Shown: piece by piece, positions 46,200-57,514 of the stretch
Layout: each line of letters opens with the position of its first letter
Numbering within the stretch: the stretch's first letter is position 1
Assembly: GCA_914767715.1 (NCBI GenBank)
Contig: OU612071.1
Location: 9,409,493 to 9,473,492, forward strand
Direction: 5' to 3'
DNA length: 64,000 bases
Source: Membranipora membranacea
Lineage: Eukaryota; Bryozoa; Gymnolaemata; Cheilostomatida; Membraniporidae
The notes under the pieces: model-generated
Database searches by the model: none
Seen by the model: only the letters and a program-made list of their open reading frames with translations
What the model was told of the DNA's origin: nothing
Position numbers and translations under genes: made by a program

Positions 46200-47161
46200 T
46201 TAATAAATAGGGGTGGAACGACCTCTTGAGGTTGGAGTTGAATTTCGGATATTTGACCTCGGATCCAACCACAAACCGGGTCGGATATGTGTTGTCTGAT
46301 CCGAGATGATGCGTTTTTAATCAACACTTACTTAGCATCATTTATCTCACTGAAAATGACAAGGGAGGAAGTATGATAGTCATTAATTTGTAGTTCAGAT
46401 AAGATAATTGAGTTTGGCTGAATGCACTCAGTGGTGATCAGTAGGCATTCAATACCTACCTCATTTTCATAGCTATCTATATTGTTGCTGATTAAATTTG
46501 ATGGATGTGTTTTTTCTGCTGAAATTGATAGAAGCATCTTTACTCAGATCGTTGTGACATAAGACAAAATTTTGTCCAATGATGTTCCTTGTAACAAAAT
46601 GTCTAGGTTGATGAACAAAGTAATTATCCTCTTCTGCTTTTTCAAAGTAGGAGGGCAATTCCTATCCCTAATCACAACAGAGAGTTTGGGACCAGGGAGG
46701 GTGGGATATACCTCCCTGTTGGGACATAGGAGCAGGGAGTTTGTTCAAACTCAGTGATTTTTAACATCGGGGTTTGAGTGATCCTGGCAAATTGAGTGCC
46801 TATGCACAAATTCTCGTTGTCAAGAGATCTTAGAACTCATTAAATGATCTTTTCAAATAATCTGTTTGGGTGATCCTTGCGCTGTTTGGGTGATAAGTTG
46901 CTCCTGTAAAGAATTATATCCAAGCTGATATGTGCACATTTGAATTAGGGTAATGGTTCAGGGAAGAGATTGTTGACGGTGTTTATCCAAGTATTCAATG
47001 ACCTTAATTGTATATTATGGTGCAAAAGAAGAGCTGCTGTGACTGGTAAATAAAGCGTTTTTACGCGTTATCCGGATCCGATCCGAGGTTGAATTTATAG
47101 ACCGATCCGATATCCGATCCGAGGTTGCCCAACCCTGATCCGTTCCACCCCTATTAATAAA
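46200..47161. mobile_element. hAT-like non-autonomous transposon, 946 bp
   Basis: Element 46208-47153 begins TAGGGGTGGAACG and ends with its exact reverse complement. The 8-bp direct repeat TTAATAAA flanks it (46200-46207 and 47154-47161). An 8-bp target duplication with YAGGGGTG tips is diagnostic for hAT elements. Subterminal CGGATCCGAGGTTG motifs recur near both ends. No transposase ORF. Confidence 0.85.
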
Positions 47162-48770
47162 TGGACCATTTGTGTAGTATGATAGCTTGATGACAACAGT
47201 CAAGATGAGGTCAACCTGATGTGGCATCAGCTGAGTGGGACTCTCCAATCTCCCACACCTGATGGAACCATTTCCCAAGACCCTAGGGATATCTTGTTAT
47301 GACTCAGGGCAATTTCTATCACTGTAGGAAAGATGAATGATCAAATGTTATAGTCCAGCAGCCACCACCATCTAAGATTCTGTTTAATAATATCTCTTTT
47401 GGGCCACAATTTGATTATCTAGGCCTCAGGGCACATGAGTAGGCCTAAGAGTGTTCATAAACACAAAATGTACACCTCTCTAAGGACACGATAAGTAGCT
47501 CGGCCGTTTTTAAGGGGGGCCAAAAATATGACACTGGAAAACAATCATATGCGATAGGAAAACCGATGGACTTCTATGAAAAAAACCTTATTATTGTAAT
47601 GAAAAACCTGGGTCACATGGTATTGTTTACATGAGAATGTATTAGTAAACAGTGTAAACTCTGTGCTGTACTGGTATGGTATGCGTACAGCACCGAAACT
47701 GTTACTCCTATCACCCAGAAAAGATTTACTACAATAGTAGAGTATGCAAGGCATCGGTGAGGACATAAATATTAACCCTTTGTGTGTCATCTATACAATC
47801 AGGCATATAATCCCTCCTGTTAGCTATTCTGGTTAAAATTCATTGGAATGACATGAGGTTATAAAACTTGACATAACTGTAAAAACTAATAAGTTTAGAA
47901 GGAAAGTTTAAAATATAAACCTCTTCTACATAAAATTCTTGATCTATCTATCCATTTTCTATCTGTCTAGCAATACCAGAAATAATTTTAATGATACTGA
48001 AACACACAACAAAGTGTATAAATAGACATATTTTGTGTTTAGCTTATCACAAATCCCCTTATACTGATTTTACACAAACAAGATTTATACCACTGGACAG
48101 GAAATTTTCTTTGGATGAGAAATAGTGAACTCTTTTCAGGCAATATTACAGCCATGCTGCAGGTTGCAGCGGAGAGGGTGCAATAAATACAAAGTTTATG
48201 CGGGCACTCCTATTGTATTATATTTATGGATCAATGTCTAGTAGTTGGAAAGCTGCTTTGTACTAGATACTAAACAGCATTTGTAAGGTGCTTTGTACTA
48301 ATTACTAACAAGCATAGTAGTTTGTTGATGCAACTATGTAGCTCAATTCAGGTATAAACTAACTTGTGATATGCTTGCCTTTGTACAAGCGATGCCTAAA
48401 CTGAACCTGAATATTTTCATGCGAGCTTGATGACACTACCTGATGTGAACACACAGGGTAAACCTCGATTTCCCGAACCTCAAGCAAATCTCAGCAAGGC
48501 TCACTCAAACAAATGTATCCTCTTTTGATATGCAACAAGATGTGAGACCAGAATGCATCAGTATGAATCGAGTGCCAAGCCTATTTATCCGTGATGAACC
48601 AAGATTTTGAATTGGATAAAAATATAAGACCTTTATCGCGTACGAGAAGTCATATGGAAACCAGTACTAGGATGCGAAAAAATGAATATAAAAATGAGAT
48701 TGCAGCCAAAAAATGTGATCTGTGACACTGTGGCGTATATTATCACTCACGGCCCCCGGATTTCCGTGAG
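47162..48770. other. Non-coding, no gene seen
   Basis: Unsupported short ORFs only. If copy C has a first exon it should be here or in 45.7-46.2 kb, but no counterpart of the copy B tail could be found. Confidence 0.35.
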
Positions 48771-48772
48771 TG

Positions 48773-48852
48773 GCTGAATAGCTCAGTGTGTAGAGCGTCC
48801 GCCTGATAATCACTGTTAATAAAATTGTTGTGGATTCGAATCCCATCAAAGT
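48773..48852 (+). repeat. tRNA-like SINE or tRNA pseudogene
   Basis: TGGCTGAATAGCTCAGTGTG, then TAGAGC, is a strong A box region and TGGATTCGAATCCCA a strong B box with pairing T arm. The middle is longer than a standard anticodon and variable arm, and the acceptor ends pair poorly, so a functional tRNA is unlikely. Confidence 0.6.
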
Positions 48853-50482
48853 CAGTTTTTTTTCAAATGGGTGCTTTATAACTGGAGCATTATTACCGTA
48901 ATCTTCTACTGCTATTGAGTTGTTTTCTGAAAGTACCCAACAGCTCAGTGAGCTATTGAAATACCTCTCTGCTTGCACTATTTTGATACCGATATGCAAA
49001 AATTTCCGTGGTGGGAGGGCGATTAAGCTCCCCTCCCACACCCTCCCCGCCACGCCTACGGCGTGTGGATCGGGCTGCGCCCGATTATTATGCTCATCTC
49101 TGAAAAGTCAGTGAGTGAAATTTTTTAGAATATACGCCCCTGCTGTGACACATTTCAAAGTAAATACCCTCAAATGATGGAGAAAAGTAATAAGATACAA
49201 AACTGCAGATAAAATGAGATAGCAGCCAGATAATGGAATCAAAGGCACATTTCAATGGAAATGTCCCTCAAATGGGAGCAGTTATGAGATACAAAAAACT
49301 GAGAAGGCCTCTCAGAGAAATGAGTAAGCAAGGCAGGCAAGTAGAATAAAATTCAAAAATATGACTATTTGTAAAAAAAGATGAAGGAACGCTGTTCCTA
49401 AGTGATCTAAAGATAATACTAAAATCGGACTGATGTAAAGAGTCATCTACGGCATACCTGAGTATGATACGGAGGGAAGAATTATGATTTGCCTGAGGTA
49501 AAACAGTACTGATTGTCAAATGAAAGAATTAAATCCAAAGAAGAAAAACATCAGAGATGGCAGAGTAAAATTGTGTGTAAAATTGATAAAGGAAAAATTA
49601 TCGCAGGGCTGACTGTGACTGCAGTGTGCGCTGACCCGAAGAAAGAAAGCTCAATTGCAAAAGGGAAGGTCAGCAATCAAGGCGCATAGGCTTGGTCCCA
49701 AAAAAAAGAGAAAACAATCAGGAAACGGGGACAGGAACCAGCAGATAACCTGAAAAAGAGAGAATTTTGAGAACATTGACGCAAACAATACAATAATTTT
49801 ATATTTTGAAGTGGGTAGTATTGATGATGCATTGAATAAATGAAAATTTTGATTGTTTGGCACTATTAAAGGATGCCATATTCTGAAGTGTACTTGGCAA
49901 ATCAAATTGGTGAAAAGTGAAAAAAATGGATAATTTTGAGTCATTGAGTCTGGAAAAAATTGGATCAAAAAAAGGGAGATTGTTGAGAGTATGAGTATGA
50001 GAGTATCAAAACATATCATACATGGAAGGCAGCTCTGGAAAATCTTGACTCAGTATAACATAAGGTATACATTTTGAGATATTGACTCAAACTAAAATCA
50101 TAAACTGATGTGGACTCGGTGGTAGCTCAGTGCTTTATTGAAAAAAGAGAATAATTTTGGAAGGATCATTATATCAAAATGTCATACTTAGAAGTGGACT
50201 TTGAACAATACTGATGCTGAATTTAAAAAAAGGGACTCTGAGAAAAGCTTGATCGAAAAAAAAAGGAAAAATTTAGAGGAGATTGGCTTGGGCAAAGAAT
50301 GGAAGCAAAAAGTCTACGTGGACGGAATAGAATTTAGAGCTGAAATTGTACATATGAAAAAAATGGGAAAAAAAAGGTTTCAGGACAATCGGAGATACCA
50401 TACTGGAGCACAATAGCGGACGGAGTGGGGGACACGGTAAATAAATCACCAATGAAACATTCTGGCCTGATGTCAACCATGA
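48853..50482. other. Purine-rich non-coding stretch
   Basis: From about 49150 the plus strand is purine-rich, with loose repeats of GAGAATTTTGAG and ATTGACTCAAAC-like words, which explains the long minus-strand ORFs at 49268-50019. No domain or splice support. Confidence 0.35.
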
Positions 50483-52160
50483 TCATGCCTTATCTTGACA
50501 CAACCTCCTATAATCCTTCCTAGTGTGGTAGGCCTCTAGACCCTTATCGGGGCAAAGGGGCACATTGCAGGTCTTACAGTAAAAGTGGGTCTGGCGCCGC
50601 TTGCCATTCTTTCTATCAGAGCAAGCTCTGCAGTCAGGTTAATGTTTAGGGTTCTCATACCTAACAGGGAAACATCTAGTTTTACAGCGAAGTGCTGGGT
50701 CAACATTAGGAGTTATTTTACGTGATTGGGTGAATGGGGTGTAATTACCTGTCTGAAGGAGGGAATCAATTACATCCAAGCGGAATTTTCTCTTACTCAA
50801 ATGAGAGTCTTTCCCCTTGCAAAAGATATACCCATTTACTAGGGCCGCCTCAATTAAAAAGTGATAACTTACTTGGTACCATTTGTAGGACCTATGGGGA
50901 TACTTATTATAACTAGCTAGTTGATCAAACCTATCTAGACCCCCCATAAATTTATTATAATCAATTTTAGAGGATGATTTATCAACATTCTTAAAGCCAG
51001 TGGGTTCTTTTCCCAAGCGGATTTGTGTCCTAGTGGTACCGATGTTGTCAATGGATGATAGGACATGAACACGTTTGACATCATGCCAAGCAAATGCAGT
51101 CATATGATCTGTGCTCCAGTATTTAAATGCATCCCCCTTTTCAAAGAATAAGATACAGTTTTGATGGTTGGAGGCAGCTTACGCCGATTGGCCCAGACTG
51201 TACCTGTTGCCCCCGTGTGGGCAAGCTTCAGCTCAGCAACAAGCTCTGGCGAAGTGTAATAGTTGTCCATGTAGTCAATGTGGCCTTTACCGAGCAGGGG
51301 CTCTAAAAGATTCAAAACTATGTCTTTGGTTGCCCCACCAGACTGCCCATTGTTACTTTTCCATGTATATACAAAGACTTTCAATACAGCACCGGTCCCA
51401 GAGTCACACAGAGCAAAAAGCTTGATCCCCCACTTCACTGGCTTCATCGGTAGATATTGTTTAAAACACAGACGGCCTTTGTATTTCAGCATGCTTTCAT
51501 CGACAGAGACAAGTTGCACTGCACTTATCATCACAGTGCGGATCTTATAAGGAGGGTCATAGTCAGGGTGGTTTCTTGGTTTTTGACCATCATTGTCAGC
51601 AAAGTGGAGGCACATCTTCAACAGAGTGTAGCGGTTATAAGATATAATCTTGCCAAAATTCCCTCCACAAGCCAATGCTGAGACCAATAGTCAGCGAGAT
51701 CTGCAGTTACAGTCAAACCCATAGCTATCTCAATAGAGATGAAGGCTTTGATTTCATCAGCCGTTGTTTCACGCCACATTTTCATTCTACTGTTAGGTAA
51801 CAACGGCTGATGACTGTCCAGCCACTGTTGTGCATACAAATTAGTGTGAGTAGCGGTGGTCTGATGAAGCTCAATGGGAAAAAAAGGGGACAAAAAATCC
51901 TAAGGAGACATATTTGGGTCTTTATTGACCAGCTTACACTTATTCCATGGATGTTGCGGGAGCCAGGAGGTGTCTTGCTGATGACAATCGGATGTCTCTC
52001 TCCAATCAGCATCGAGAATGTCACTAAGTGTAATGTGCGGATGTACAGTGTTGGATGGTGGTTCATCAGACGGTGGTGTAGGAAGCGTCACTGGTAAGGA
52101 TGTAGGCAGTGGGGATGATGGCTCAGGTATAGTCTCTGGTCCTGGAGTGAGAGTCGGTGT
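50483..52160 (-). pseudogene. piggyBac-type transposase, decayed
   Basis: Minus-strand reading shows a PGBD4-like piggyBac transposase: linker (MKMWRETTADEIKAFISI), FGKIISYNRYTLLKMCLHFA, first catalytic Asp in VSVDESMLKYKGR (about 51500), second in HIDYMDNYYTSPEL (about 51260), third region DYNKFMGGLDRFDQ (about 50940), and a C-terminal Cys-rich domain (CRACSDRKNGKRRQ to LCQDKA-TGA at 50483). Breaks: TAG at 51900-51902, a frame change near 51670, another near 51150, and TAA at 50639-50641 just before the Cys-rich domain. The large exon starts after acceptor TTTCACAG and opens with a Pro/Thr-rich stretch, unlike a bare transposon ORF. Confidence 0.88.
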
Positions 52161-52640
52161 CTGTGAAAAGAACCAGAATAATTGTAATTTTTTTTAAAAT
52201 AAATAATATGTCAATAGAGTACCCCCCCCCCCCCTGTGTTGTTGAAACAGCAATAGTTGACTGTCAGACATATGACCATATTGGTATTCCATTCTTCCTG
52301 ATTAGACGTAGGGAGGAAATTTTGAATGTAATATGTTACAAGTTATAATATTATACTATCAATTTTATTTCAGCTTCCCATTTGACAACCAACCTGAGTC
52401 AGCATCGATATAGATAAATGAATCATATGACTGCCCGCTGCCAAAGCTAAGTTAGGACGCAAGCTCAAGCTCTTGATAGAATTTCAGCATCCGACTTGGG
52501 CAAAGTGATGCAACAGCATTTATTCATGTAGCGTGGTCTGATAAAATCAAATACGCAGGGACGAGCACAAGCAAACACGATTACACAGAATTGATATGTC
52601 GACTAGCTAAACAAAAAAAGATGACATTGTACATAGTTAC

Positions 52641-52715
52641 CTGAGTGATTGGTGGTGGTGAAATAGCTAGATCTGATAGCAAAGAAGGAGTTGACCTAAG
52701 TGCCGGAACCAGAGG
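52641..52715 (-). CDS. Proline-rich exon upstream of the piggyBac ORF (putative)
   Basis: 75 bp between acceptor TTTTACAG and donor GTAACT, open and phase 0 to 0: PLVPALRSTPSLLSDLAISP and on to PITQ. It would join in frame to the large transposase exon. Resembles 53513-53617 in start and end. Confidence 0.5.
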
Positions 52716-52808
52716 CTGTAAAAGCAAAATATTATAGTTTTAAAATATTTATAACTATAATAGTTCCAAGCATGAGCCCTCGCTACGGCCCCAACGTCTC
52801 TTAAAATA

Positions 52809-53153
52809 TTGAGAGGAACTGTTGTAGTGGATAACTATTTTTCTGAAGAAAGGCCATATTTTACGCAGGCTAAAATAAAGAGGATGCAATATATTTTCAT
52901 TCATACTATTGGAACAGGGGTAAAAATTTCATTCATAAAATCTGAGGCATGTTGCAAGAAACATCAGCTCAACAAAAATACTGGTTTATCTAATCTTTTT
53001 GCAAATGTGTGTGAAATGAGAGGCTATCAATGTCCAAAGGTTATTGTTCTGGATTATTTTGGAAAAAAAGCGCTCGAAAAAATATTTGGCTGGCACCAGT
53101 ACAGTTTGAATATTTTGTGTAGAATGGCTTGGGAAGCTTACCTACATGTATAA
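52809..53153 (+). other. 114-codon ORF, unrecognised
   Basis: Reads VVVDNYFSEERPYFTQAKIK and ends WEAYLHV. No domain known to me. Its end overlaps a dispersed repeat shared with 17.95-18.5 kb, so it is probably not a gene. Confidence 0.15.
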
Positions 53154-53512
53154 TACAGAGTGGCCATTATCATAGAGCGCTATGCATACTTGGATATCCA
53201 CATAACAAAACAGGAATCAGAGTTAGTGTGTAGAAAATTTTACAGGTCTAAGGCCACAGTAGATGCAACAGATTACCCATAAGGGTGCGGCGTAAAAAGG
53301 CCCCAAGTCGCCAACAGCTGCACTCAACCAATGTACAGGGCATGTGACTAATGATGTTTTGCAAGTATTTTCTGGGTGCCTTTACCATTTCTTAGACACC
53401 CACTAACTGTTATAGATGTCTCACAGTGGCAAAATAAATTTAGCCAAATGAAAAGTGGCCTATGTGATCAAAGTAGTTCGGTATGAAAATGAGCTTCAAA
53501 AAGTATATTTAC

Positions 53513-53617
53513 CTGAGTGTTAGGGGTCACAGCTTGTTCTGAAGAGAAAGCAAAAGCTATTGGAAGGTCAGCAACTTGTTTAGATATAAGTGATCGTCTA
53601 GGTGCAGGAACTGGAGC
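53513..53617 (-). CDS. Second proline-rich exon upstream of the piggyBac ORF (putative)
   Basis: 105 bp, phase 0 to 0, acceptor TTTTCAG, donor GTAAAT: APVPAPRRSLISKQVADLPI and on to TPNTQ. Its ends match the 52641-52715 exon (P-VPA-R start, TQ end), so the two probably arose by exon duplication. No start codon exon found further upstream. Confidence 0.45.
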
Positions 53618-53639
53618 CTGAAAATATCAAATGGAAAAG

Positions 53640-55055
53640 TTGCATCCCTCGTATCTTCTTGTACTATGGTCAAATGCTCAGAATAAAATTAATTTTGATT
53701 GGAACCCGTACATGACAAGCTGGCAGATGCATTGCATGCATTGCTAGAACTGACACGTCAGGACCCAACTCTAATAATGGTGCAGTGGAAGGTAGGGATA
53801 GGAAAAGTATGAATGGATTTGTTTGCAACAGCAATATGTTCTGTGAAAAACTGAGGCGTGTCAATAATGGGTGATTATTGGAAAAACTGCCTCTTCCATA
53901 TCGTTGGTATATTGGGGCCGTATCACAGGTGTTCTCCAAATATTTGGCAATGTTTGACTGCAGAAAAGGAGGACAGATTCGAGCTTAGTTCATTGTCAGA
54001 AGGACGCTAGATCAAGTTTGATCCATTTGCTTGCATTGTGCATCAATTACTCTCCCTCCACTAGAGGGTGTAATTATTGTAACAACTGCCTCATTCATTT
54101 CATTGGTCTTGGGATATATTATTCATTATGCCAATAAGAGCAGGGGACTTAAATGTAAGTGTTTAAAATCCATGTGCAACTGTGATATGGCATATTTACT
54201 AGGCGTGGATTAAATTAAAAAAATATAATTACATAGCGGTTGCTGCACGAATTTCAGATATTTGATTTAATCCTCTATTTGCCGCTGAGGCATTTTTATA
54301 GTAAAGCTGTAACTGTCTGTGTGTATGACATGTTGTGCTAGCCTACCTATCCAGAAGAATCATGAAACCTTTTCTTCATGTGTATCTTTTAATTAGTTAG
54401 ACGTCAATCAAATTTTATGCTTTTAAGTCATGGTCTTCCGTTTTTTTTGGAAAAGCCGTTTCCTAATCCCATAACGACCCCCAACCTATCCCTCTTAGCT
54501 AACAGATATTAATTGTTCTGATATGTGTTGGTTTATTGTTGCTAGTTGATTCCCCAGCTAATGTTTCATGTAAAAATCAGCATCAAAGCTGTTTGTGTAA
54601 ATGCACAAAAGTTTGTTTTCACATACCGTCATCCACTCATCATACTAGAGCAATGCACTTTGCAGAAACTTCCTTTATAGACACAACCAAAGGTGACCAC
54701 TCAGTATCATTAAAATTCCTAGATATCTTTGTAATTAATAGACTATGGTCAGAGCTGTTGCTCCTTGGTCAGGGCAGCCCTTTGAATTTCAGCCTAGGCA
54801 ATTTATAAGGTGTATTGACTGTCAATAGCAAGCATTTTGCAGTTCTTGGCTCAAAAGTTCAAATTCAATTTCAAATGAAAATCACGAGTGGCTTCTATTG
54901 GCTGTAGAATATTTGTTTCGGGTGTGGCTCCTACGAGTTCAGAATTAAACAAAAGGTATTTCTACCTTTTGGTTATTAGCCTTTGAACCATAGAAAAGGA
55001 TTTGAATCATTTATAATTCTTTTGAGACAGATTTTAAACATTTTGCCCAGTGTAA
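53640..55055. other. Non-coding, no gene seen
   Basis: No supported coding sequence or resolved repeat. ORFs of up to 90 codons show no recognisable similarity. Confidence 0.35.
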
Positions 55056-55059
55056 CCGT

Positions 55060-55802
55060 GGGAGTTGCGCTTGGCTTTAGGGGTCTGGTAATCGGTGTTA
55101 TAGCATTGGCAAAGCCCACCATTGTCTAAAACTGTGTTCATGATGTTTTTACTGCTTTATCTAAGAAGCTTTCTTTCTAACTTTGAGTAATCGCTTTCAA
55201 TACAATGGTGAAAGCTTTTTCCCCAATTTAAAGCTTGTCACCTTTTCAACCATTTACTGTCACTAGTCACCCAGACATTGGAAAGGAAACATCTTTTAGC
55301 CAAGAGCTCTAATCAATATTGTAAGTGGTTCTTACATTTATATTCCTACAGTTTGATAACTTACTGATACATGCATTACATTTCATCTCATTACATTACA
55401 TGTGGACTTTGTTTTCTGTGGTATCAGATATTCATTTCAGTTGCGTTCTTCAGACATACTATTACAATTTTGGCATTCTTATTTTAGCTAGATGTAATCC
55501 CGACTAGTCACCATTCATAATTGCTCACTATTGCTCACTATCGGATTTTCTATTCCCCCATAATGTGTGAGTTTTGTATCAATTGTAATGTTCAAAGTTA
55601 ATTTTGTGTCTGTGTAATACCATAACTTTTCCATACAATGCCATTATGATCTCGTCTTTGCATAATGTCAATCTTGTTGCAAACGCTTATACCTTGCAAA
55701 CATGTCTTTTAACGAATCAATCCATGTTACAGGATTACCAGATTATTGGAGTAAATAAAATTCTTTGCACTCTTACACCTGCGTCATTCACGGGATAAAA
55801 CA
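55060..55802 (+). mobile_element. BEL/Pao 3' end: tract plus LTR relic
   Basis: TTTAGGGGTCTGGTAATCGG followed by TGTTA (LTR start 55096) parallels TTAGGGGCCGGTAAACGG-TGTTG at 12658-12679. Further colinear anchors with 12675-13422 are CATAATGTGTGAGTTTT, ACAGG-TTACCAG and GCGTCATTCAC near the end, with AAAACA closing both. Only the 3' end remains; no pol sequence was seen upstream. Confidence 0.55.
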
Positions 55803-56121
55803 GAAGTATTCGATACACCCAGGCTTAAATGATTTACTCAGGTATGACTGCCCTTTTACATATTAAACAACTAGGTGGCTCAATTTTATTCATGCATCAA
55901 ATTATTCTCTGATTCTTCAGCTCCGTAATGATGTGCTTCTTTAGAAAATTGGTCCACTCTTAGTGCATTTTATATCTCTCCCAGTAGAGGCCTTCCCGAA
56001 AACGCTCACAGCAAGCCAGACTAACGTTTTGTGACATCAGAGAGCTGTTTGAGTGATCAGCCTATTGTATAATCAAAACAAACAGAGCTATCTTGTATTC
56101 AATACAGCAGAAAATCCATGG

Positions 56122-56342
56122 TGTGGTGGAACCGGATATTAGCATAAGGGATCTAGACAGCAGGTGAAAGAGATTAGCAAAGGATGCAGACTCGGACTAT
56201 ATCCGGATGCGCAAAGAGAGGGGATTGCAATAAACGTGAACTGAGAGAGAAGAAGTACTAAGGAGAGACTTACTGAGTTACATAAAGAACTAGGGAGCTA
56301 GGAGGACCCATACAACTATACATGTAAGTTGAATACACGACA
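56122..56342 (+). repeat. 5' LTR
   Basis: 221 bp, TGTGGTGGAACC...ACACGACA. Identical by eye to 61813-62033. Confidence 0.95.
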
Positions 56343-56354
56343 TGGTGTCAGATG
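56343..56354 (+). other. Primer binding site
   Basis: TGGTGTCAGATG directly abuts the 5' LTR. The TGG complements the CCA end of a tRNA. The tRNA species is not determined. Confidence 0.6.
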
Positions 56355-56437
56355 TAAACTAGAATTAGAGAGGATTGGCATCAGAGTTGAAATTAGTGAA
56401 GGAATAGAGAGTTGAAAGAATTTGAATTTGGCGGAGT

Positions 56438-57511
56438 GTGACGTCATCGATAAAATTAGGCAAGGTTCCCGGTAACTCCTTAGTATTAAAGCAATGGGAG
56501 GAAAAATTTGGAAAGGGGGTGAAGACACCAATGTTTAACATTGAGCAAGGAGCGGAGTTGGAATGCTGGAGAAAGTTCATAAAGAGGTTTGAGATGGCAG
56601 TAATTGGAGCGGGAATCAGGTACAAAGAGTGTGATGGAGTCAAAACAAAGAGATCCGCCAGCACCGAACGTCAGCTAATTTTTTATATTGAGCAGAGAAA
56701 AGCGGCTCTACTAGTAGATAGCATGGGGGAATATGGCATGAACATTTTTGAGACATGGCAAATTGAAGTGGAAACCATGCAATATGAAAGGCTGAAAACC
56801 GCGTTCGATGAGCATTTTGCAAGCAGAGAGAATATTGTGGCAACGCGACACAGGTTCTTAGGAATGGAGCAAAATAGCGAGGAAAGGTTAGATAAATTTA
56901 TCGAGAGAGTAGAAAGGAGAGGAAGTACGTGTCGATGGGGAGGATTAGAAGAGGAGATGAACGTTCAGGTAGTGATAAAAGGCATGCATGTGGATAAGAT
57001 AAGGAATGAGTTGCTATTGAAGAAAGACCTGACATTACAAAAAGTAAAGGAGACGTGCAACAGGTACGAGTCAGCAAGGGCAGCTTCTAAGATCCTACAA
57101 AGAACCGAGCCAAAACCCATATCAGAAGTGGACGAAGTAACGGAGAAACATTTAGGCGACTATAGTCAGGAGAGAGAACAGGAAAACATAGATAGAGTTG
57201 GAGCAAGCAATTATGGCAGGAGTTTCAACTCGGGATTTAGAGGTCGAGGATATGGGAGAGGGCGAGGCAGAGGAAGAGGAAGAGGCTGCTACACATGTGG
57301 AGGATTTGCACATGACTATAAGGAATGTCGAGATAAGAAAGAGAGAGAAATGGGAGCGAGAAGTAGAAACACGAACTTTAAGTGCTTCGTTTGTGGAGAC
57401 ACCAGTCATCTAGCGAAATTCTGCCCGAGCCGATTCGGACAAAAGGACACAAGCAAAAGCAAAGTTCATGCAGTGGCAGGGTATTCGAGCGAATCAGAGG
57501 AATCATTATGA
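56438..57511 (+). CDS. gag: gag polyprotein
   Basis: 357 codons. The N-terminal two thirds is a charged, helical capsid-like region (residues about 30-210: ERQLIFYIEQ, ERLKTAFDEHF, ERLDKFIERV). A Gly/Arg tract (GRGRGRGRG) at about 270-285 precedes two CCHC zinc knuckles, CYTCGGFAHDYKEC and CFVCGDTSHLAKFC, both C-x2-C-x4-H-x4-C. It packages genomic RNA and forms the particle. It ends at UGA followed by CUA, with pol in the same frame after it. Confidence 0.92.
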   Translation: MTSSIKLGKVPGNSLVLKQWEEKFGKGVKTPMFNIEQGAELECWRKFIKRFEMAVIGAGIRYKECDGVKTKRSASTERQLIFYIEQRKAALLVDSMGEYGMNIFETWQIEVETMQYERLKTAFDEHFASRENIVATRHRFLGMEQNSEERLDKFIERVERRGSTCRWGGLEEEMNVQVVIKGMHVDKIRNELLLKKDLTLQKVKETCNRYESARAASKILQRTEPKPISEVDEVTEKHLGDYSQEREQENIDRVGASNYGRSFNSGFRGRGYGRGRGRGRGRGCYTCGGFAHDYKECRDKKEREMGARSRNTNFKCFVCGDTSHLAKFCPSRFGQKDTSKSKVHAVAGYSSESEESL

Positions 57512-57514
57512 CTA
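57509..57514 (+). promoter_or_regulatory. Candidate stop-codon readthrough site between gag and pol
   Basis: UGA-CUA, with gag and pol in the same frame and no other stop before the protease. CUA after UGA is a known strong readthrough context. Would supply Gag-Pol at a fraction of Gag. Confidence 0.6.

Noticed and set aside
46458-46537. Possible first exon of copy C: short minus-strand peptide ending DSYENE before GTAGGT
   Set aside because: The tyrosine motif is reminiscent of the copy B tail, but the exon would end in phase 0 while the membrane exon needs phase 1, and it lies inside the hAT-like element.
48773-48852. Functional tRNA gene
   Set aside because: Good A and B boxes, but the interval between arms is too long and the acceptor ends pair poorly; kept as SINE-like.
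49651-50019. 122-codon hydrophobic minus-strand ORF
   Set aside because: Arises from a purine-rich plus strand; no domain or splice support.
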